DNA from: an uncultured Atopobiaceae bacterium
GTDB taxonomy: Bacteria; Actinomycetota; Coriobacteriia; Coriobacteriales; Atopobiaceae
Direction: 5' to 3'
Assembly (NCBI GenBank): GCA_944320385.1
Contig: CALUHH010000001.1
Span: 62,001-126,000, forward strand
DNA length: 64,000 nucleotides
A program made the position numbers and the translations under genes. The notes under the pieces were generated by a model. It was not told the origin of the DNA. It saw nothing but the letters and a program-made list of their open reading frames with translations, and did not search any database. This document shows, piece by piece, positions 18,311 through 27,510 of this stretch (its first letter is position 1; the number at the start of each line of letters is the position of its first letter).

Positions 18311-19102
18311 CTACTTGCGGACGGAGAGGTACTCCTGGTAGACCTGGCTCCAGATGTGGTTCTTGAGCTCGAGGAAGCGCGGGGTCATCTTGGTCTCCTG
18401 CGTGCGGGGATACGGGATGTCGATGTCCACGATCTCCTTCACGCGGCCCGGGCGCGCGTACATGATGATGACGCGCTGGGCGAGGATGATGGCCTCCTCG
18501 ACGTCGTGGGTGATGAAGAAGCAGGTCTTCTGCTCCTTCTCCCAGGTCTCGAGCAGCTCGGACTGGAGCTGAGTGCGCGTCTGGGCGTCAAGGGCGCCGA
18601 ACGGCTCGTCCATGAGCAGGACCTTGGGGTTGACCGCGTAGGCGCGGGCGATGGCCACGCGCTGCTTCATGCCGCCCGAGAGCTCCTTGGGGTAGGACTG
18701 CACAAAGTCCTGCAGCTCGACGAGCTTGATGTACTTGAGCGCGATCTCCTCGGCCTCCTTGTCGGACTTGCCCTGGAGCTTGAGGCCAAACTTGACGTTC
18801 TCGAGGACCGTGAGCCACGGGAAGAGGGCGTACTGCTGGAAGACGATGCCGCGGTCGGGGCCGGGGCCGGTGACCTCCTGGCCGTCCACCAGGACGCGGC
18901 CCTCCGTGGGCTCCTCGAGGCCACCGATGATGTTCAGGAGCGTGGACTTGCCGCAGCCGGACGGCCCGACGACGCACACGAACTCGTTCTCGTGGATGTC
19001 GAAGTTGGCGCCGTTGAGCGCGACCACCTCGCCCTTGCGGGTGTTGAACTTCTTGACCACGTTCTCGATGTGGACCTTTACTGCTGAATCGTTTCCTGCC
19101 AT
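18311..19102 (-). CDS. ABC transporter ATP-binding protein, SsuB/TauB type
   Basis: A 263-residue cytoplasmic ATPase. Walker A (GPSGCGKST, near residue 40), Q-loop (FQQYALFPWLTV), signature (LSGGMKQRVAIARA), Walker B (VLLMDEPFGALD) and the H-loop (FFITHDVEEA) are complete, and the FPWLTV/DEPFGALD wording is characteristic of nitrate/sulfonate/taurine importers. ATG 19102 lies inside the permease gene: the two overlap by 25 bp, which implies coupled translation. Longer in-frame starts to 19810 overlap the permease out of frame and were rejected. Confidence 0.94.
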   Translation of the reverse strand: MAGNDSAVKVHIENVVKKFNTRKGEVVALNGANFDIHENEFVCVVGPSGCGKSTLLNIIGGLEEPTEGRVLVDGQEVTGPGPDRGIVFQQYALFPWLTVLENVKFGLKLQGKSDKEAEEIALKYIKLVELQDFVQSYPKELSGGMKQRVAIARAYAVNPKVLLMDEPFGALDAQTRTQLQSELLETWEKEQKTCFFITHDVEEAIILAQRVIIMYARPGRVKEIVDIDIPYPRTQETKMTPRFLELKNHIWSQVYQEYLSVRK

Positions 19103-19857
19103 CCCGTGAACCTCCTCTCGAGGAATCGGACGATCTTCTCGAAGCAGATGCCGATGATGCCGAGCATGATGATGCCGAGCAGCACGACGTCCATCTGGTA
19201 GTAGCCGCTCGCCTGCTGGATCATCATGCCGATGCCCTTGTCGCCACCGACGATCTCGGAGGCCATGAGCGTGGTGAGCGAGGTGGAGAGGCCCAGGCGC
19301 GCCGCGACGAGGATGAAGGGCGTCGAGGCGGGGATAGTGACCTTGAAGAAGATGTCCTTCTGGGTGGCGCCGAGCACGCGCGCCGCCTTGATGAGCGTGA
19401 CGTCCACGCCCTTGACGCCCTGGTAGATGGTGATGACCATGACCAGGAACGCCGCGATGAAGATGACCGTGATCTTGGAGGTCTGACCGATGCCGAGGGC
19501 GGCGATGATCAGGAAGACGTAGGCCAGCGGCGGGATGTTGCGGATGAACTGGATCCACGGCTCGACGACGTGGCGGAACGGGTCGTACCACGCCATCAGG
19601 AAGGCGACCGGAATCGACACCACGAAGGCGATGCCGAAGCCCGTGAGAACACGGGAGACGGAGGCCCAGACGTGCTCCCAGAGCAGGCCGCTCTGAGCGC
19701 GCTCGATGAAGGCGTTGAGGACCTTCTCGGGTGACGCGAAGACCGCCGGCCACGTGCCGGAGGCGGCGAGCCACAGGGCTATCGCCAGCGCCAGGGAGAT
19801 CAGTGCCCAAGCCCAGCTTGGCACCTTACTCCAGATGGGTACTTTCTTCTCTTTCAA
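19078..19857 (-). CDS. ABC transporter permease, SsuC/TauC type
   Basis: This 259-residue inner-membrane subunit has about six membrane segments and the BPD permease EAA-like loop (KAARVLGATQKDIFFKV). The chosen start is TTG at 19857 because AAGGAGG stands 6 nt upstream; the frame extends to 19950 without a better site. It is the first gene of a permease, ATPase, binding protein operon, with nagB-nagA downstream. The 400-bp region upstream separates it from the divergent LacI regulator, so that regulator could act on both sides. Confidence 0.9.
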   Translation of the reverse strand: MKEKKVPIWSKVPSWAWALISLALAIALWLAASGTWPAVFASPEKVLNAFIERAQSGLLWEHVWASVSRVLTGFGIAFVVSIPVAFLMAWYDPFRHVVEPWIQFIRNIPPLAYVFLIIAALGIGQTSKITVIFIAAFLVMVITIYQGVKGVDVTLIKAARVLGATQKDIFFKVTIPASTPFILVAARLGLSTSLTTLMASEIVGGDKGIGMMIQQASGYYQMDVVLLGIIMLGIIGICFEKIVRFLERRFTGWQETIQQ

Positions 19858-20263
19858 TGACGGCCTCCTTCTCTTTATCCCGCCGTGCCCCTCCCCAAGA
19901 GACGCTTGGAGGCGCGACGAGTGCATCCGGCGAACGCGTGCGACGTGCAACGGTCAGACCAAAAACACGTGGTCGAGAAGAACGAGCTGACTATCCCACT
20001 CAACCGTTTCTCCACTCAAACGATTAAGTTACTGACATGTAACCACAGCCCCTGGGGATTTCATAGAGTAAAGTTTGGGTAAGGGCCGCTTAGGGTGGAT
20101 TTGGTACCGCTCAGCACTTGTTAAGTGGTTAACCTCGATAAACGGTCGTTTTTGGCTTGCGAGCGCATTTCTCCAAGTTCTTCTCGTTATATGGTCTGTG
20201 TCATGGTAAACAGGTACTATCTCACTTAATCGAAAAAGTGAGCATCGAGGATTGGAGGCGGAA
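19858..20263. promoter_or_regulatory. Divergent control region with a candidate operator
   Basis: This 406-bp gap is A/T-richer than its surroundings and holds no gene that I can see. CTCACTT (20221-20227) is mirrored by AAGTGAG (20236-20242) just before the lacI ribosome site, which suggests an autoregulatory operator or leader hairpin. CACTCAACCG and CACTCAAACG recur near 20000-20023, and two copies of CGAGAAGAAC/GTTCTTCTCG lie at 19974 and 20177. The actual binding sites are not established. Confidence 0.5.
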
Positions 20264-21322
20264 ATGCGGAGGCGAACCACCCTCAAGGACGTGGCCCAGG
20301 AGGCCGGAGTCACCGCCGCGACCGTCTCCTACGTCATCAACAACACCCCCGGTCAGTCCATCCGCCCGGAGACGCGCCGGCGGGTTCTGCAGGCGGCGCG
20401 CAAGCTCAACTACATGCCCAACGCGCACGCGCGCACGCTCAGGAGCCGCACCATCCCCTGCGTGGGCGTGGTCCTGCGCAGAAACCTCTCCGTCCCCCGC
20501 TTCAGCCAGATGGCCTACGGCATCCAGACCCGGCTGGAGGAGGAGGACTACAACGTGCTGCTCCTCGGCAACAAGACCGACGCGCTCGGCCACGCTGACT
20601 ACGCGAGCGCCTACCTCGCCGGACGCGTGGGCGGCATCATATTCATCGGCATCGAGAACGAGGGGCCCGACGCCGAGAGCCTCCAGCTGCTCACCGCCGA
20701 GTCCGCGCCCCTGGTAGTTTTTGACTGCCAGCAGCAGGCGGACACCTACAGCACCGTTGACCTCGACTACCGCGGCGGGGCGCGCCTGATCACCTCCCGC
20801 ATCATCGAGCGCGGCTGCCGGCGCGTCGTCTACCTCCGCCCGCGGATCGACACCGCCCAGGAGCGCCTGCGCGAGCTCGGCGTCCGCGACATCTGCGAGG
20901 CGTCGGGCGTGGAGCTGCTCGTGCGCGAGGCCCCCATCGACCTGCACAACATCGACGTCTGGGACGAGCGCTACACCGTGGGCAACACCGAGGATGGCCT
21001 CAAGCTGAGCGAGGAGCTCATCGACACGGCGCGCCGCGTGCTCGCAGAGACCCGCGACGGCGACGCCGTGGTCACGAGCTGGGCCACCTGGACGCACTTC
21101 TTCCGCAAGATCAACCCCGATCGCAACCTCATTTACGCCGAGCTCGCCAACAACGGGGAGAACTGGCTCGCCGCCAACTTCTACACGCGGCTTCCCAACT
21201 ACGAGACCGGCATCGCCTGCGCGGAGGAGATCTTGTCGCTCATGCGCGGCAACGCCCCGTCGGCGCGCATCATCAAGCTCACCAACGTCATCGAGCCCAA
21301 GCTCGAGCCCCGTCGGCACTAA
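20264..21322 (+). CDS. LacI-family transcriptional regulator
   Basis: A 352-residue regulator. The N-terminal helix-turn-helix reads TLKDVAQEAGVTAATVSYVIN, in which only the first 20 residues form the core motif, followed by the hinge helix region LNYMPNAHARTLRS and a periplasmic-binding-like effector domain. ATG 20264 is preferred over TTG 20252 because GGAGGCG precedes it. It lies 113 bp upstream of the aldolase-kinase-isomerase-racemase genes on the same strand and is divergent from the ABC transporter, so it probably controls the cassette. A GGGGCTCGCCCC hairpin follows its stop. Confidence 0.93.
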   Translation: MRRRTTLKDVAQEAGVTAATVSYVINNTPGQSIRPETRRRVLQAARKLNYMPNAHARTLRSRTIPCVGVVLRRNLSVPRFSQMAYGIQTRLEEEDYNVLLLGNKTDALGHADYASAYLAGRVGGIIFIGIENEGPDAESLQLLTAESAPLVVFDCQQQADTYSTVDLDYRGGARLITSRIIERGCRRVVYLRPRIDTAQERLRELGVRDICEASGVELLVREAPIDLHNIDVWDERYTVGNTEDGLKLSEELIDTARRVLAETRDGDAVVTSWATWTHFFRKINPDRNLIYAELANNGENWLAANFYTRLPNYETGIACAEEILSLMRGNAPSARIIKLTNVIEPKLEPRRH

Positions 21323-21434
21323 GCGGGCGGGGCTCGCCCCCCGTCTGTCAGGCACAAGCACGCACGACCGCACGACCGAAAGCACGTACAGGAAAGCGCC
21401 CGGGGAGCCGGGTCACGAACAAGGAGATGGTCAC

Positions 21435-22592
21435 ATGGCACTCGTACCGCTCAAGCCCGTCCTGGACGCCGCGCGCAAGGGGGGCTACGCCCAGGGTGCG
21501 TTCAACGTCAACGCCGTCTGCCAGGCCAAGGCAGTCATCGAGGTCCACGAGATGATGAGGAGCGCCGCCATCCTGCAGGGCGCCGACCTTGCCAACGCCT
21601 TCATGGGCGGCCGCGCCGACTTTGCCAACGGCACGGTCGAGGACAAGATCGCGGGCGCCAAGAACATCGGCGACGCCGTGAAGAAGTACGGCGAGAAGAG
21701 CCCCATCCCGGTGGTCCTGCACCTCGACCACGGCCGCGACATGGAGAGCGTCAAGGCGGCCATCGCCGGCGGCTACACCTCCGTCATGATCGACGGCTCG
21801 TCGCTGCCGCTCGAGGAGAACATGGAGCTCACGCGCGAGGTCGTCAAGTACGCCCACCCGCGCGGCGTCTCCGTCGAGGGCGAGCTCGGCGTGCTGGCCG
21901 GCGTCGAGGACCACGTCTTCGCCGCCTCGAGCACCTACACCAACCCGCTCACGGCCGTGGAGTTTGTGCGCAACACCAAGGTCGACGCGCTGGCCATCAG
22001 CTACGGCACCATGCACGGCCCCTCCAAGGGCAAGGACGTCAAGCTCCGCCGCGAGATCCCCATCGCCATCCGCGAGTGCCTCTCCCACGAGGGGCTCGAC
22101 TGCGCGCTCGTGAGCCACGGCTCCTCCACCGTGCCGGGCTACATCGTGCGCGAGATCAACGCCCTCGGCGGCAACATCCAGAACGCCTACGGCATCAGCC
22201 TCGCCGAGCTCAAGGCCGCCATCCCCGCCGGCATCAACAAGATCAACGTCGACACCGACATCCGCCTCGCGGTGACCCGCAACATGCGCGAGCTCTTCGC
22301 CACGCGCCCGGAGCTCCAGGAGAGCCCGTCGATCGGCGGCGTCTACCAGCTCCTCAAGGAGCACCCCGAGAACCCCGACCCGCGCGCCTTCCTCCCGCCC
22401 GTGTACGACACGGTCATGTACGGCGTAGTCGAGGATGACGACCGCGCGGCCCTCGTCGCCGCCATCGAGGCCGGCGTCAAGGAGGCCGTGGCCACGCTGA
22501 TCGTCGAGTTCGGCAGCTACGGCCACTATCCCGACGTCGAGCTCGTCACGCTCGAGGAGATGGCCGAGCGCTACGAGAAGGCGGGGATCTAG
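21435..22592 (+). CDS. Class II ketose-bisphosphate aldolase family protein
   Basis: This 385-residue protein belongs to the zinc-dependent class II aldolases that split fructose- or tagatose-bisphosphate type substrates. The metal motif HLDHG, the GYTSVMIDGS strand, the second metal-site region and NKINVDTDIR near the C-terminus are recognisable. It is about 100 residues longer than the GatY-type aldolase at 51856-52707, so the two are different subfamilies. The phosphate loop reads SHGSS where many aldolases have HGGSG. It opens a tightly packed five-gene operon; only 2 bp separate its stop from the kinase start. Confidence 0.9.
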   Translation: MALVPLKPVLDAARKGGYAQGAFNVNAVCQAKAVIEVHEMMRSAAILQGADLANAFMGGRADFANGTVEDKIAGAKNIGDAVKKYGEKSPIPVVLHLDHGRDMESVKAAIAGGYTSVMIDGSSLPLEENMELTREVVKYAHPRGVSVEGELGVLAGVEDHVFAASSTYTNPLTAVEFVRNTKVDALAISYGTMHGPSKGKDVKLRREIPIAIRECLSHEGLDCALVSHGSSTVPGYIVREINALGGNIQNAYGISLAELKAAIPAGINKINVDTDIRLAVTRNMRELFATRPELQESPSIGGVYQLLKEHPENPDPRAFLPPVYDTVMYGVVEDDDRAALVAAIEAGVKEAVATLIVEFGSYGHYPDVELVTLEEMAERYEKAGI

Positions 22593-22594
22593 CC

Positions 22595-23761
22595 ATGGCG
22601 GCCGATGGCCTGCTCGTCGTCCACGGCGGCGGCCCCACCGCCGTGATCAACGCCTCGCTCTACGGCGCCGTGGACGAGGCCCTGAACACGCCCGGCGTGG
22701 GGCGCGTCCTCGGCGCGCGCGGCGGCGTGGGCGGCATCACCGGCGGCAACCTCGTCGACTTTGGCCAGGTGCCGCGCGACCAGCTCGACCTGCTGCCCTT
22801 CTCGCCCTCCTCGGCCATCGGCACGAGCCGAAAGCCGCTCGAGGACGAGGACTACCGCGAGCTCGCGCACGCGCTCGACCGCCAGGGCATCCGGTGGCTG
22901 CTGTGCACCGGCGGCAACGGCACGATGGACACCTGCGGCAAGATCTGGCGCGCCTGCCACGAGGAGGGCGTGCCCATCGACGTCGTGGGCATCCCCAAGA
23001 CCATGGACAACGACATCGCGGTGACCGACCACGCGCCCGGCTTCGCGAGCGCGGCGCGCTACATGGCTGCCACCACCTCGGCCATCTGCTGCGACGTGCG
23101 GGGCCTGCCCATACACATCGTCATCGTAGAGGCCATGGGCCGAAACGCCGGCTGGGTGACCGCCTCGAGCTGCTTTGCCGACGAGTCCGGCACCGGCGGC
23201 CCCGACCTCATCTACCTGCCCGAGCGCGCCTTCGACGAGCGCGCCTTCCTCGACGACGCGCAGCGCCTCATCGACGAGAAGGGCTCGGGCGTCGTGGTGG
23301 TGAGCGAGGGCCTGCACACCGCCGACGGAACGCCGGTGGCACCTCCCCTCATGACCGTGGGGCGCGCCACGTACTTTGGCGACGTCTCCGCGCACCTCGC
23401 CAAGCTCGTCATCTCCGAGCTCGGCTACAAGGCGCGCTCCGAGAAGCCCGGCCTCATCGGCCGCGCCTCCATCGCCTGGCAGAGCCCCGTGGACCGCGAG
23501 GAGGCCATCGGCTGCGGCCGCGAGGCGACCCGCGCCGTGCTCGAGGGCGACTCCGGCAAGATGGTGGGCATCGAGCGCGTCTCGACCGAGCCCTACGAGG
23601 CACGCCTCATCCGCATCCCCATCGAGCAGGTCATGCTCGACGAGCGCACGATGCCGGACGAGTACATCAACGAGCGCGGCAACGGCGTGACCGACGCCTT
23701 CCGCACCTGGTGCCGCCCGCTGCTGGGCCCGGCGCTGCCGCGCTTCGCGAGCTTCGCCTGA
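22595..23761 (+). CDS. 6-phosphofructokinase-family sugar kinase
   Basis: A 388-residue PFK-A superfamily protein. Nucleotide motif GGNGT (106-110), catalytic PKTMDND (134-140, base Asp138) and MGRNAGW are present. Gly at the GGxG position suggests ATP, while Lys135 is usual for PPi-dependent and some atypical ATP enzymes, so the phosphoryl donor is uncertain. The C-terminal substrate region reads GLIGRASIAWQSPVDREEA in place of the common GHxQRGG pattern, which may mean a substrate other than fructose-6-P. It lies between an aldolase and a TIM-like isomerase gene in one operon. Confidence 0.87.
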   Translation: MAADGLLVVHGGGPTAVINASLYGAVDEALNTPGVGRVLGARGGVGGITGGNLVDFGQVPRDQLDLLPFSPSSAIGTSRKPLEDEDYRELAHALDRQGIRWLLCTGGNGTMDTCGKIWRACHEEGVPIDVVGIPKTMDNDIAVTDHAPGFASAARYMAATTSAICCDVRGLPIHIVIVEAMGRNAGWVTASSCFADESGTGGPDLIYLPERAFDERAFLDDAQRLIDEKGSGVVVVSEGLHTADGTPVAPPLMTVGRATYFGDVSAHLAKLVISELGYKARSEKPGLIGRASIAWQSPVDREEAIGCGREATRAVLEGDSGKMVGIERVSTEPYEARLIRIPIEQVMLDERTMPDEYINERGNGVTDAFRTWCRPLLGPALPRFASFA

Positions 23762-23794
23762 CGCCCGCCTCTCGATCCAACGATTGGAGCCCCT

Positions 23795-24631
23795 ATGAAG
23801 CACATCTTCCTCAACCTCAAGCGCTTTGACATCAAGCCCGAGCTCGGCGGCGTCAACCGCCTCGCCGAGCCCGCTCGCTGGGGCGAGGCCGTGGCCTCCT
23901 CCATCAAGGGCGTGGCCGAGAAGTACGGCGAGGTCGCGGAGTTCGCGGCGTTCCTGCCCGAGGCGCACCTCGTGGGCGCCTGCGCCGGCGCCGAGGGCAG
24001 CCCGCTCGGCATCGGCTGCCAGGGCGTCCACGGGGCCGACACCGCCCCGGGCGGCAACTTCGGCGCCTTCACCACGCTGCGCACCGGCAACTCCGTGGCT
24101 CAGCTCGGCTGCACGTGGGCGCTCATCGGCCACTGCGAGGAGCGCATGAACCTCCGCGCCATTCTCGGCGAGGTCGGGGCCGACCCGGCCGACGTCGAGA
24201 CCGCCGTGAGCCGCATCCTCGCCCGCGAGGTGCGCGCCGCGCAGGCCGCCGGCCTCAAGGTCCTCTTCTGCATGGGCGAGCGCGAGGAGGAGGTCGACGA
24301 TTGGGAGGCCGTCCTCACCGCGCAGGTGACCCAGGGCCTCGAGGGGGCCGACCTCACCGGCGTGCGCATCGCCTACGAGCCCGTCTGGAGCATCGGCCCC
24401 GGCAAGACGCCGGCCGACGCGCCCTACATCACCAAGGTAGCGCGCCTCATCAAGGGCGTCGTGCCCGGCGTCGACGTGGTCTACGGCGGCGGCCTCAAGG
24501 CTGACAACGCCGAGATGCTCGCCGGCATCCCCGAGATCGACGGCGGCCTCATCGCCCTCACGCGCTTCTCGGGCGAGATCGGCTTCTATCCCGAGGAGTA
24601 CGCCGAGATCGTCGACCTCTACCTCAAGTGA
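23795..24631 (+). CDS. Triose-phosphate isomerase family protein (divergent)
   Basis: This 278-residue TIM-barrel protein keeps the catalytic trio: Lys9 (NLK), His113 (IGHCEER) and Glu195 (AYEPVWSIGPGKT). The phosphate-binding parts differ from TpiA: YGGS is YGGGL, and the segment that is normally VGGASL is IALTRF. It may therefore act on a modified triose or a tetrulose, as EryH-like TIM paralogues do. It is longer than typical TpiA (about 250). The next gene, a LarA homologue, follows after a GGGGACAGTCCCC palindrome that begins right after the TGA stop. Confidence 0.85.
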   Translation: MKHIFLNLKRFDIKPELGGVNRLAEPARWGEAVASSIKGVAEKYGEVAEFAAFLPEAHLVGACAGAEGSPLGIGCQGVHGADTAPGGNFGAFTTLRTGNSVAQLGCTWALIGHCEERMNLRAILGEVGADPADVETAVSRILAREVRAAQAAGLKVLFCMGEREEEVDDWEAVLTAQVTQGLEGADLTGVRIAYEPVWSIGPGKTPADAPYITKVARLIKGVVPGVDVVYGGGLKADNAEMLAGIPEIDGGLIALTRFSGEIGFYPEEYAEIVDLYLK

Positions 24632-24658
24632 GTCAAAAGGGGACAGTCCCCTTTTGAC
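24632..24658. repeat. GGGGACAGTCCCC-family palindrome
   Basis: A perfect 27-bp palindrome with TCAAAA/TTTTGA arms begins at the base after the stop codon of the TIM-like gene and ends 26 bp before the larA-like ATG. It could act as a terminator or a 3'-end stabiliser inside the operon. Confidence 0.85.
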
Positions 24659-24684
24659 CCATTCACAAGCAGAAAGGAAACCCC

Positions 24685-26181
24685 ATGCATCTTGACTTTG
24701 AGTACGGCAACGGCATGCTCGGCGCCGAGCTGCCCGACACCACCGACGTCTTCATCACCGGAGAGACCGTCAAGGACCCGGAGTGCCTGCCCCAGGACTG
24801 GGACAGCCTCTACAACGCCACGCTCGAGAGCATCCGCAACCCCATCGGCATGGAGCCGCTCGCCGACCTCGCGCACCCCGGCGCCAAGGTCGTCATCGTC
24901 ATCCCCGACATCGTGAAGGGCGGCACGCAGCCCACCGCGCACCGCAAGGTGGCCATCCGTGCCTGCCTCGACGAGCTCTTCGCGGGCGGCGTCTCCCACG
25001 ATGACGTGCTGCTGCTCTTCTCCAACGGCCTGCACCCCCGCACCTCCACCGCCGAGGCCAAGCTCATCCTGGGAGAGGACCTCTACAACGAGTTCGAGGG
25101 CACCGGCCAGATCACGAGCCACGATTCCGAGGACTACGACCACCTCGTCGACCTGGGCTTCACGCCGCAGGGCGACCACGTGATCATGAACAAGTACGTC
25201 TATGACGCCGACATCGCGATCCTCATCGGCCACACCCAGGGCAACCCCTACGGCGGCTACTCGGGTGGCTACAAGCACTGCGCCACCGGCATCACCCACT
25301 GGCGCTCCATCAGCGCCCACCACGTGCCGCGCGTCATGAGCCGCCCGGACTTCGTCCCCGTCTCCACCTCCTCCCTGATGCGCGACAAGTTCGACCAGCA
25401 GGGCATGTTCATGGAAGAGAAGATGGGCAAGAAGTTCTTCTGCTGCGACGCCGTGCTTGACACCTGGAGCCGCCAGATCGCGATCTTCTCGGGCTACGCC
25501 GCCGAGATGCAGCCCGTCTCCTGGGCGCTCGCCGACAAGCGCACCTACGTGCACTGGGCCGAGAAGAAGTACGACATCGTGGTCATGGGCATGCCCACCA
25601 ACTTCCACTACGGCGACGGCATGGGCACCAACCCCATCCAGATGATGCAGGCCGTCTCCGCCCAGGTCATCCGCCACAAGCGCATCCTCTCCGACCACTG
25701 CGTCTTTGTCATCGCCAGCTACTGCAACGGCTGGTTCCACGACGAGCGCTGGCCGTACCTGCGCGAGCAGTGGGAGCTCTGGCAGTCCGACAAGATGAAC
25801 ACCCTGGACGAGATGATCAAGTACGGCGAGTACTTCGCCACCAACAAGGAGTACATCCGCAAGTACCGCTTTGCCAACGCCTTCCACCCGTTCCACGGCT
25901 TCAGCATGATGACCTGCGGCAACCTGGCCGAGAAGTACCTCAGCGCCACCTACATCGTGGGCGCGCAGAAGCCCGGCATCGCCCGCACCATGGGCCTCAA
26001 GACCCGCCCGACCTTCGAGGAGGCCATCGCGGACGCCACGCGCAAGTACACCGACGGCAACCCCAACATCCTGGCGCTGCCGCACGCCTACAACCGCGCC
26101 GTGCCGCACCTCTGCATGAAGGACCCGTCCCAGAACAGCCACTTCCGCGACGACGCCCCCGCGCACCCCTGCGGCTGCTAG
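24685..26181 (+). CDS. LarA-type nickel-dependent 2-hydroxyacid racemase/epimerase homologue
   Basis: This 498-residue protein belongs to the lactate racemase (DUF2088) superfamily, which uses a covalently bound nickel-pincer nucleotide. The key positions are readable: PDIVKGG with Asp75, GLHPRT with His117, IGHTQGN with His183, GGYSGGYKH with Lys197 as the expected pincer lysine, and His212/213 in SAHHVP. The arginine often following the Asp motif is Lys78 here. It is longer than Lactobacillus LarA (about 424), and the C-terminal half has an unusual Trp-rich segment. Its substrate is unknown; the operon suggests a sugar acid or another hydroxy acid. No larBCE cofactor genes are in the window. 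Confidence 0.85.
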   Translation: MHLDFEYGNGMLGAELPDTTDVFITGETVKDPECLPQDWDSLYNATLESIRNPIGMEPLADLAHPGAKVVIVIPDIVKGGTQPTAHRKVAIRACLDELFAGGVSHDDVLLLFSNGLHPRTSTAEAKLILGEDLYNEFEGTGQITSHDSEDYDHLVDLGFTPQGDHVIMNKYVYDADIAILIGHTQGNPYGGYSGGYKHCATGITHWRSISAHHVPRVMSRPDFVPVSTSSLMRDKFDQQGMFMEEKMGKKFFCCDAVLDTWSRQIAIFSGYAAEMQPVSWALADKRTYVHWAEKKYDIVVMGMPTNFHYGDGMGTNPIQMMQAVSAQVIRHKRILSDHCVFVIASYCNGWFHDERWPYLREQWELWQSDKMNTLDEMIKYGEYFATNKEYIRKYRFANAFHPFHGFSMMTCGNLAEKYLSATYIVGAQKPGIARTMGLKTRPTFEEAIADATRKYTDGNPNILALPHAYNRAVPHLCMKDPSQNSHFRDDAPAHPCGC

Positions 26182-26190
26182 CGTCCCGAG

Positions 26191-27477
26191 ATGCTTCGGC
26201 TCAACGAGACATACCTCGGTGCCCGGGTGACCTCCGACGAGGTCGCCCGGGCCTCTGTGGCACGCGCGGACGTGCTCGCGCGCTGCCAGGCCGGCGAGGA
26301 GCGCCACGCCGGATCCCTCGGCTGGCTCCATGTGGACGACTGGGCGTCTGACGAGAAGATCGCGCAGGTCGAGGCCCTCGCAGCGCGCCTGCGCGAGCGC
26401 GCGGACACCTTCGTCCTCATCGGCGTGGGCGGCTCCAACAACGCCGCCCGGGCCGCGCTCGCCGCCCTCGGCGCGCGCGACGGCTCGCTCGACGGCGCTC
26501 ATCGCGTCGTCTACGCCGGCAACACGCTCTCTGCCTTTGAGCTGCGGCGTATCCTCGGGAACCTGGAGGGCCACGAGGTCGTCATCGACTGCGTGGCCAA
26601 GAACTTCGAGACGCTCGAGCCCGGCTCGTCCTTCCGGCTGCTGCGTCAGTGGCTCGTCGCGCGCTATGGCGAGAAGGACGCGGCGTCGCGCATCGTCTGC
26701 TGCGGAACGCCGGGGTCGCACCTCGAGGACCTCTGCCGCGAGCACGGCTACGCGTTCACGACCTTCCCCGAGCCCGTGGGCGGCCGCTACACCGCGCTCA
26801 CCGAGGTTCACCTGCTGCCGCTGGCCTTTGCCGGCGTGGACGTCCGCGCCCTCGTGGCAGGAGGGCGCGCCGAGGAGACCCTGCTGCGCGATCCCGTCGC
26901 GGACCCCGCGGGCAACGCCGCCTGGCGCTACGCGCTCGCGCGCCGCCTCGCCTGGGACGCGGGCGTGCGCGTGGAGCTCCTGAGCTTCTTCGAGCCGCGC
27001 TTCCGCTGGTTCTCCAAGTGGTACGAGCAGCTCTTTGGCGAGAGCGAGGGCAAGGACGGCCTCGGGCTCTTCCCCGCCTCGGCCGAGTACTCCGAGGAGC
27101 TCCACAGCCTGGGCCAATACGTCCAGGACGGCACGCCGCAGATCATGGAGACCTTCCTCGACGTGATCGAGCCCGGGCCCGAGGACTCCCTCGTCCTCGG
27201 AGGCCAGGACATCGACGACCGCTTTGGCTACCTCGACGGCGCGGACTTCTGGAACGTCAACAAGGCGAGCCTCGCGGCCTCGCGCGCCGCGCACGCCGCA
27301 ACGCTCCCCTGCCCCACCATCGAGCTCGACCGCGTGGACGAGGAGCATCTGGGGCGCCTCTTCTACTTCTTCATGTTCTCGTGCTACCTCTCCGCCGAGC
27401 TCCTCGGCGTCAACCCCTTCGACCAGCCCGGCGTCGAGGCATACAAGCAGCTCATGTTCAAGACGCTCGGCAAGTAG
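26191..27477 (+). CDS. Glucose-6-phosphate isomerase family protein with altered phosphate loop
   Basis: A 428-residue SIS-fold protein of the phosphoglucose isomerase family. GVGGSNN (78-84), GGRYTALTEV (197-206) and ELHSLGQYVQDG fit the family. The loop that binds the 6-phosphate, SKTFTTQET or SKSGTTTE in normal PGI, reads AKNFETLEP here (136-144): the Ser and Thr ligands are Ala, Asn and Glu. That makes glucose-6-P an unlikely substrate. It starts 9 bp after the larA-like stop and ends the operon. Length is within the short-PGI range. Confidence 0.85.
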   Translation: MLRLNETYLGARVTSDEVARASVARADVLARCQAGEERHAGSLGWLHVDDWASDEKIAQVEALAARLRERADTFVLIGVGGSNNAARAALAALGARDGSLDGAHRVVYAGNTLSAFELRRILGNLEGHEVVIDCVAKNFETLEPGSSFRLLRQWLVARYGEKDAASRIVCCGTPGSHLEDLCREHGYAFTTFPEPVGGRYTALTEVHLLPLAFAGVDVRALVAGGRAEETLLRDPVADPAGNAAWRYALARRLAWDAGVRVELLSFFEPRFRWFSKWYEQLFGESEGKDGLGLFPASAEYSEELHSLGQYVQDGTPQIMETFLDVIEPGPEDSLVLGGQDIDDRFGYLDGADFWNVNKASLAASRAAHAATLPCPTIELDRVDEEHLGRLFYFFMFSCYLSAELLGVNPFDQPGVEAYKQLMFKTLGK

Positions 27478-27510
27478 CGGGCATTCACGACGTCCCCCTT
27501 CCCTGGCCGG

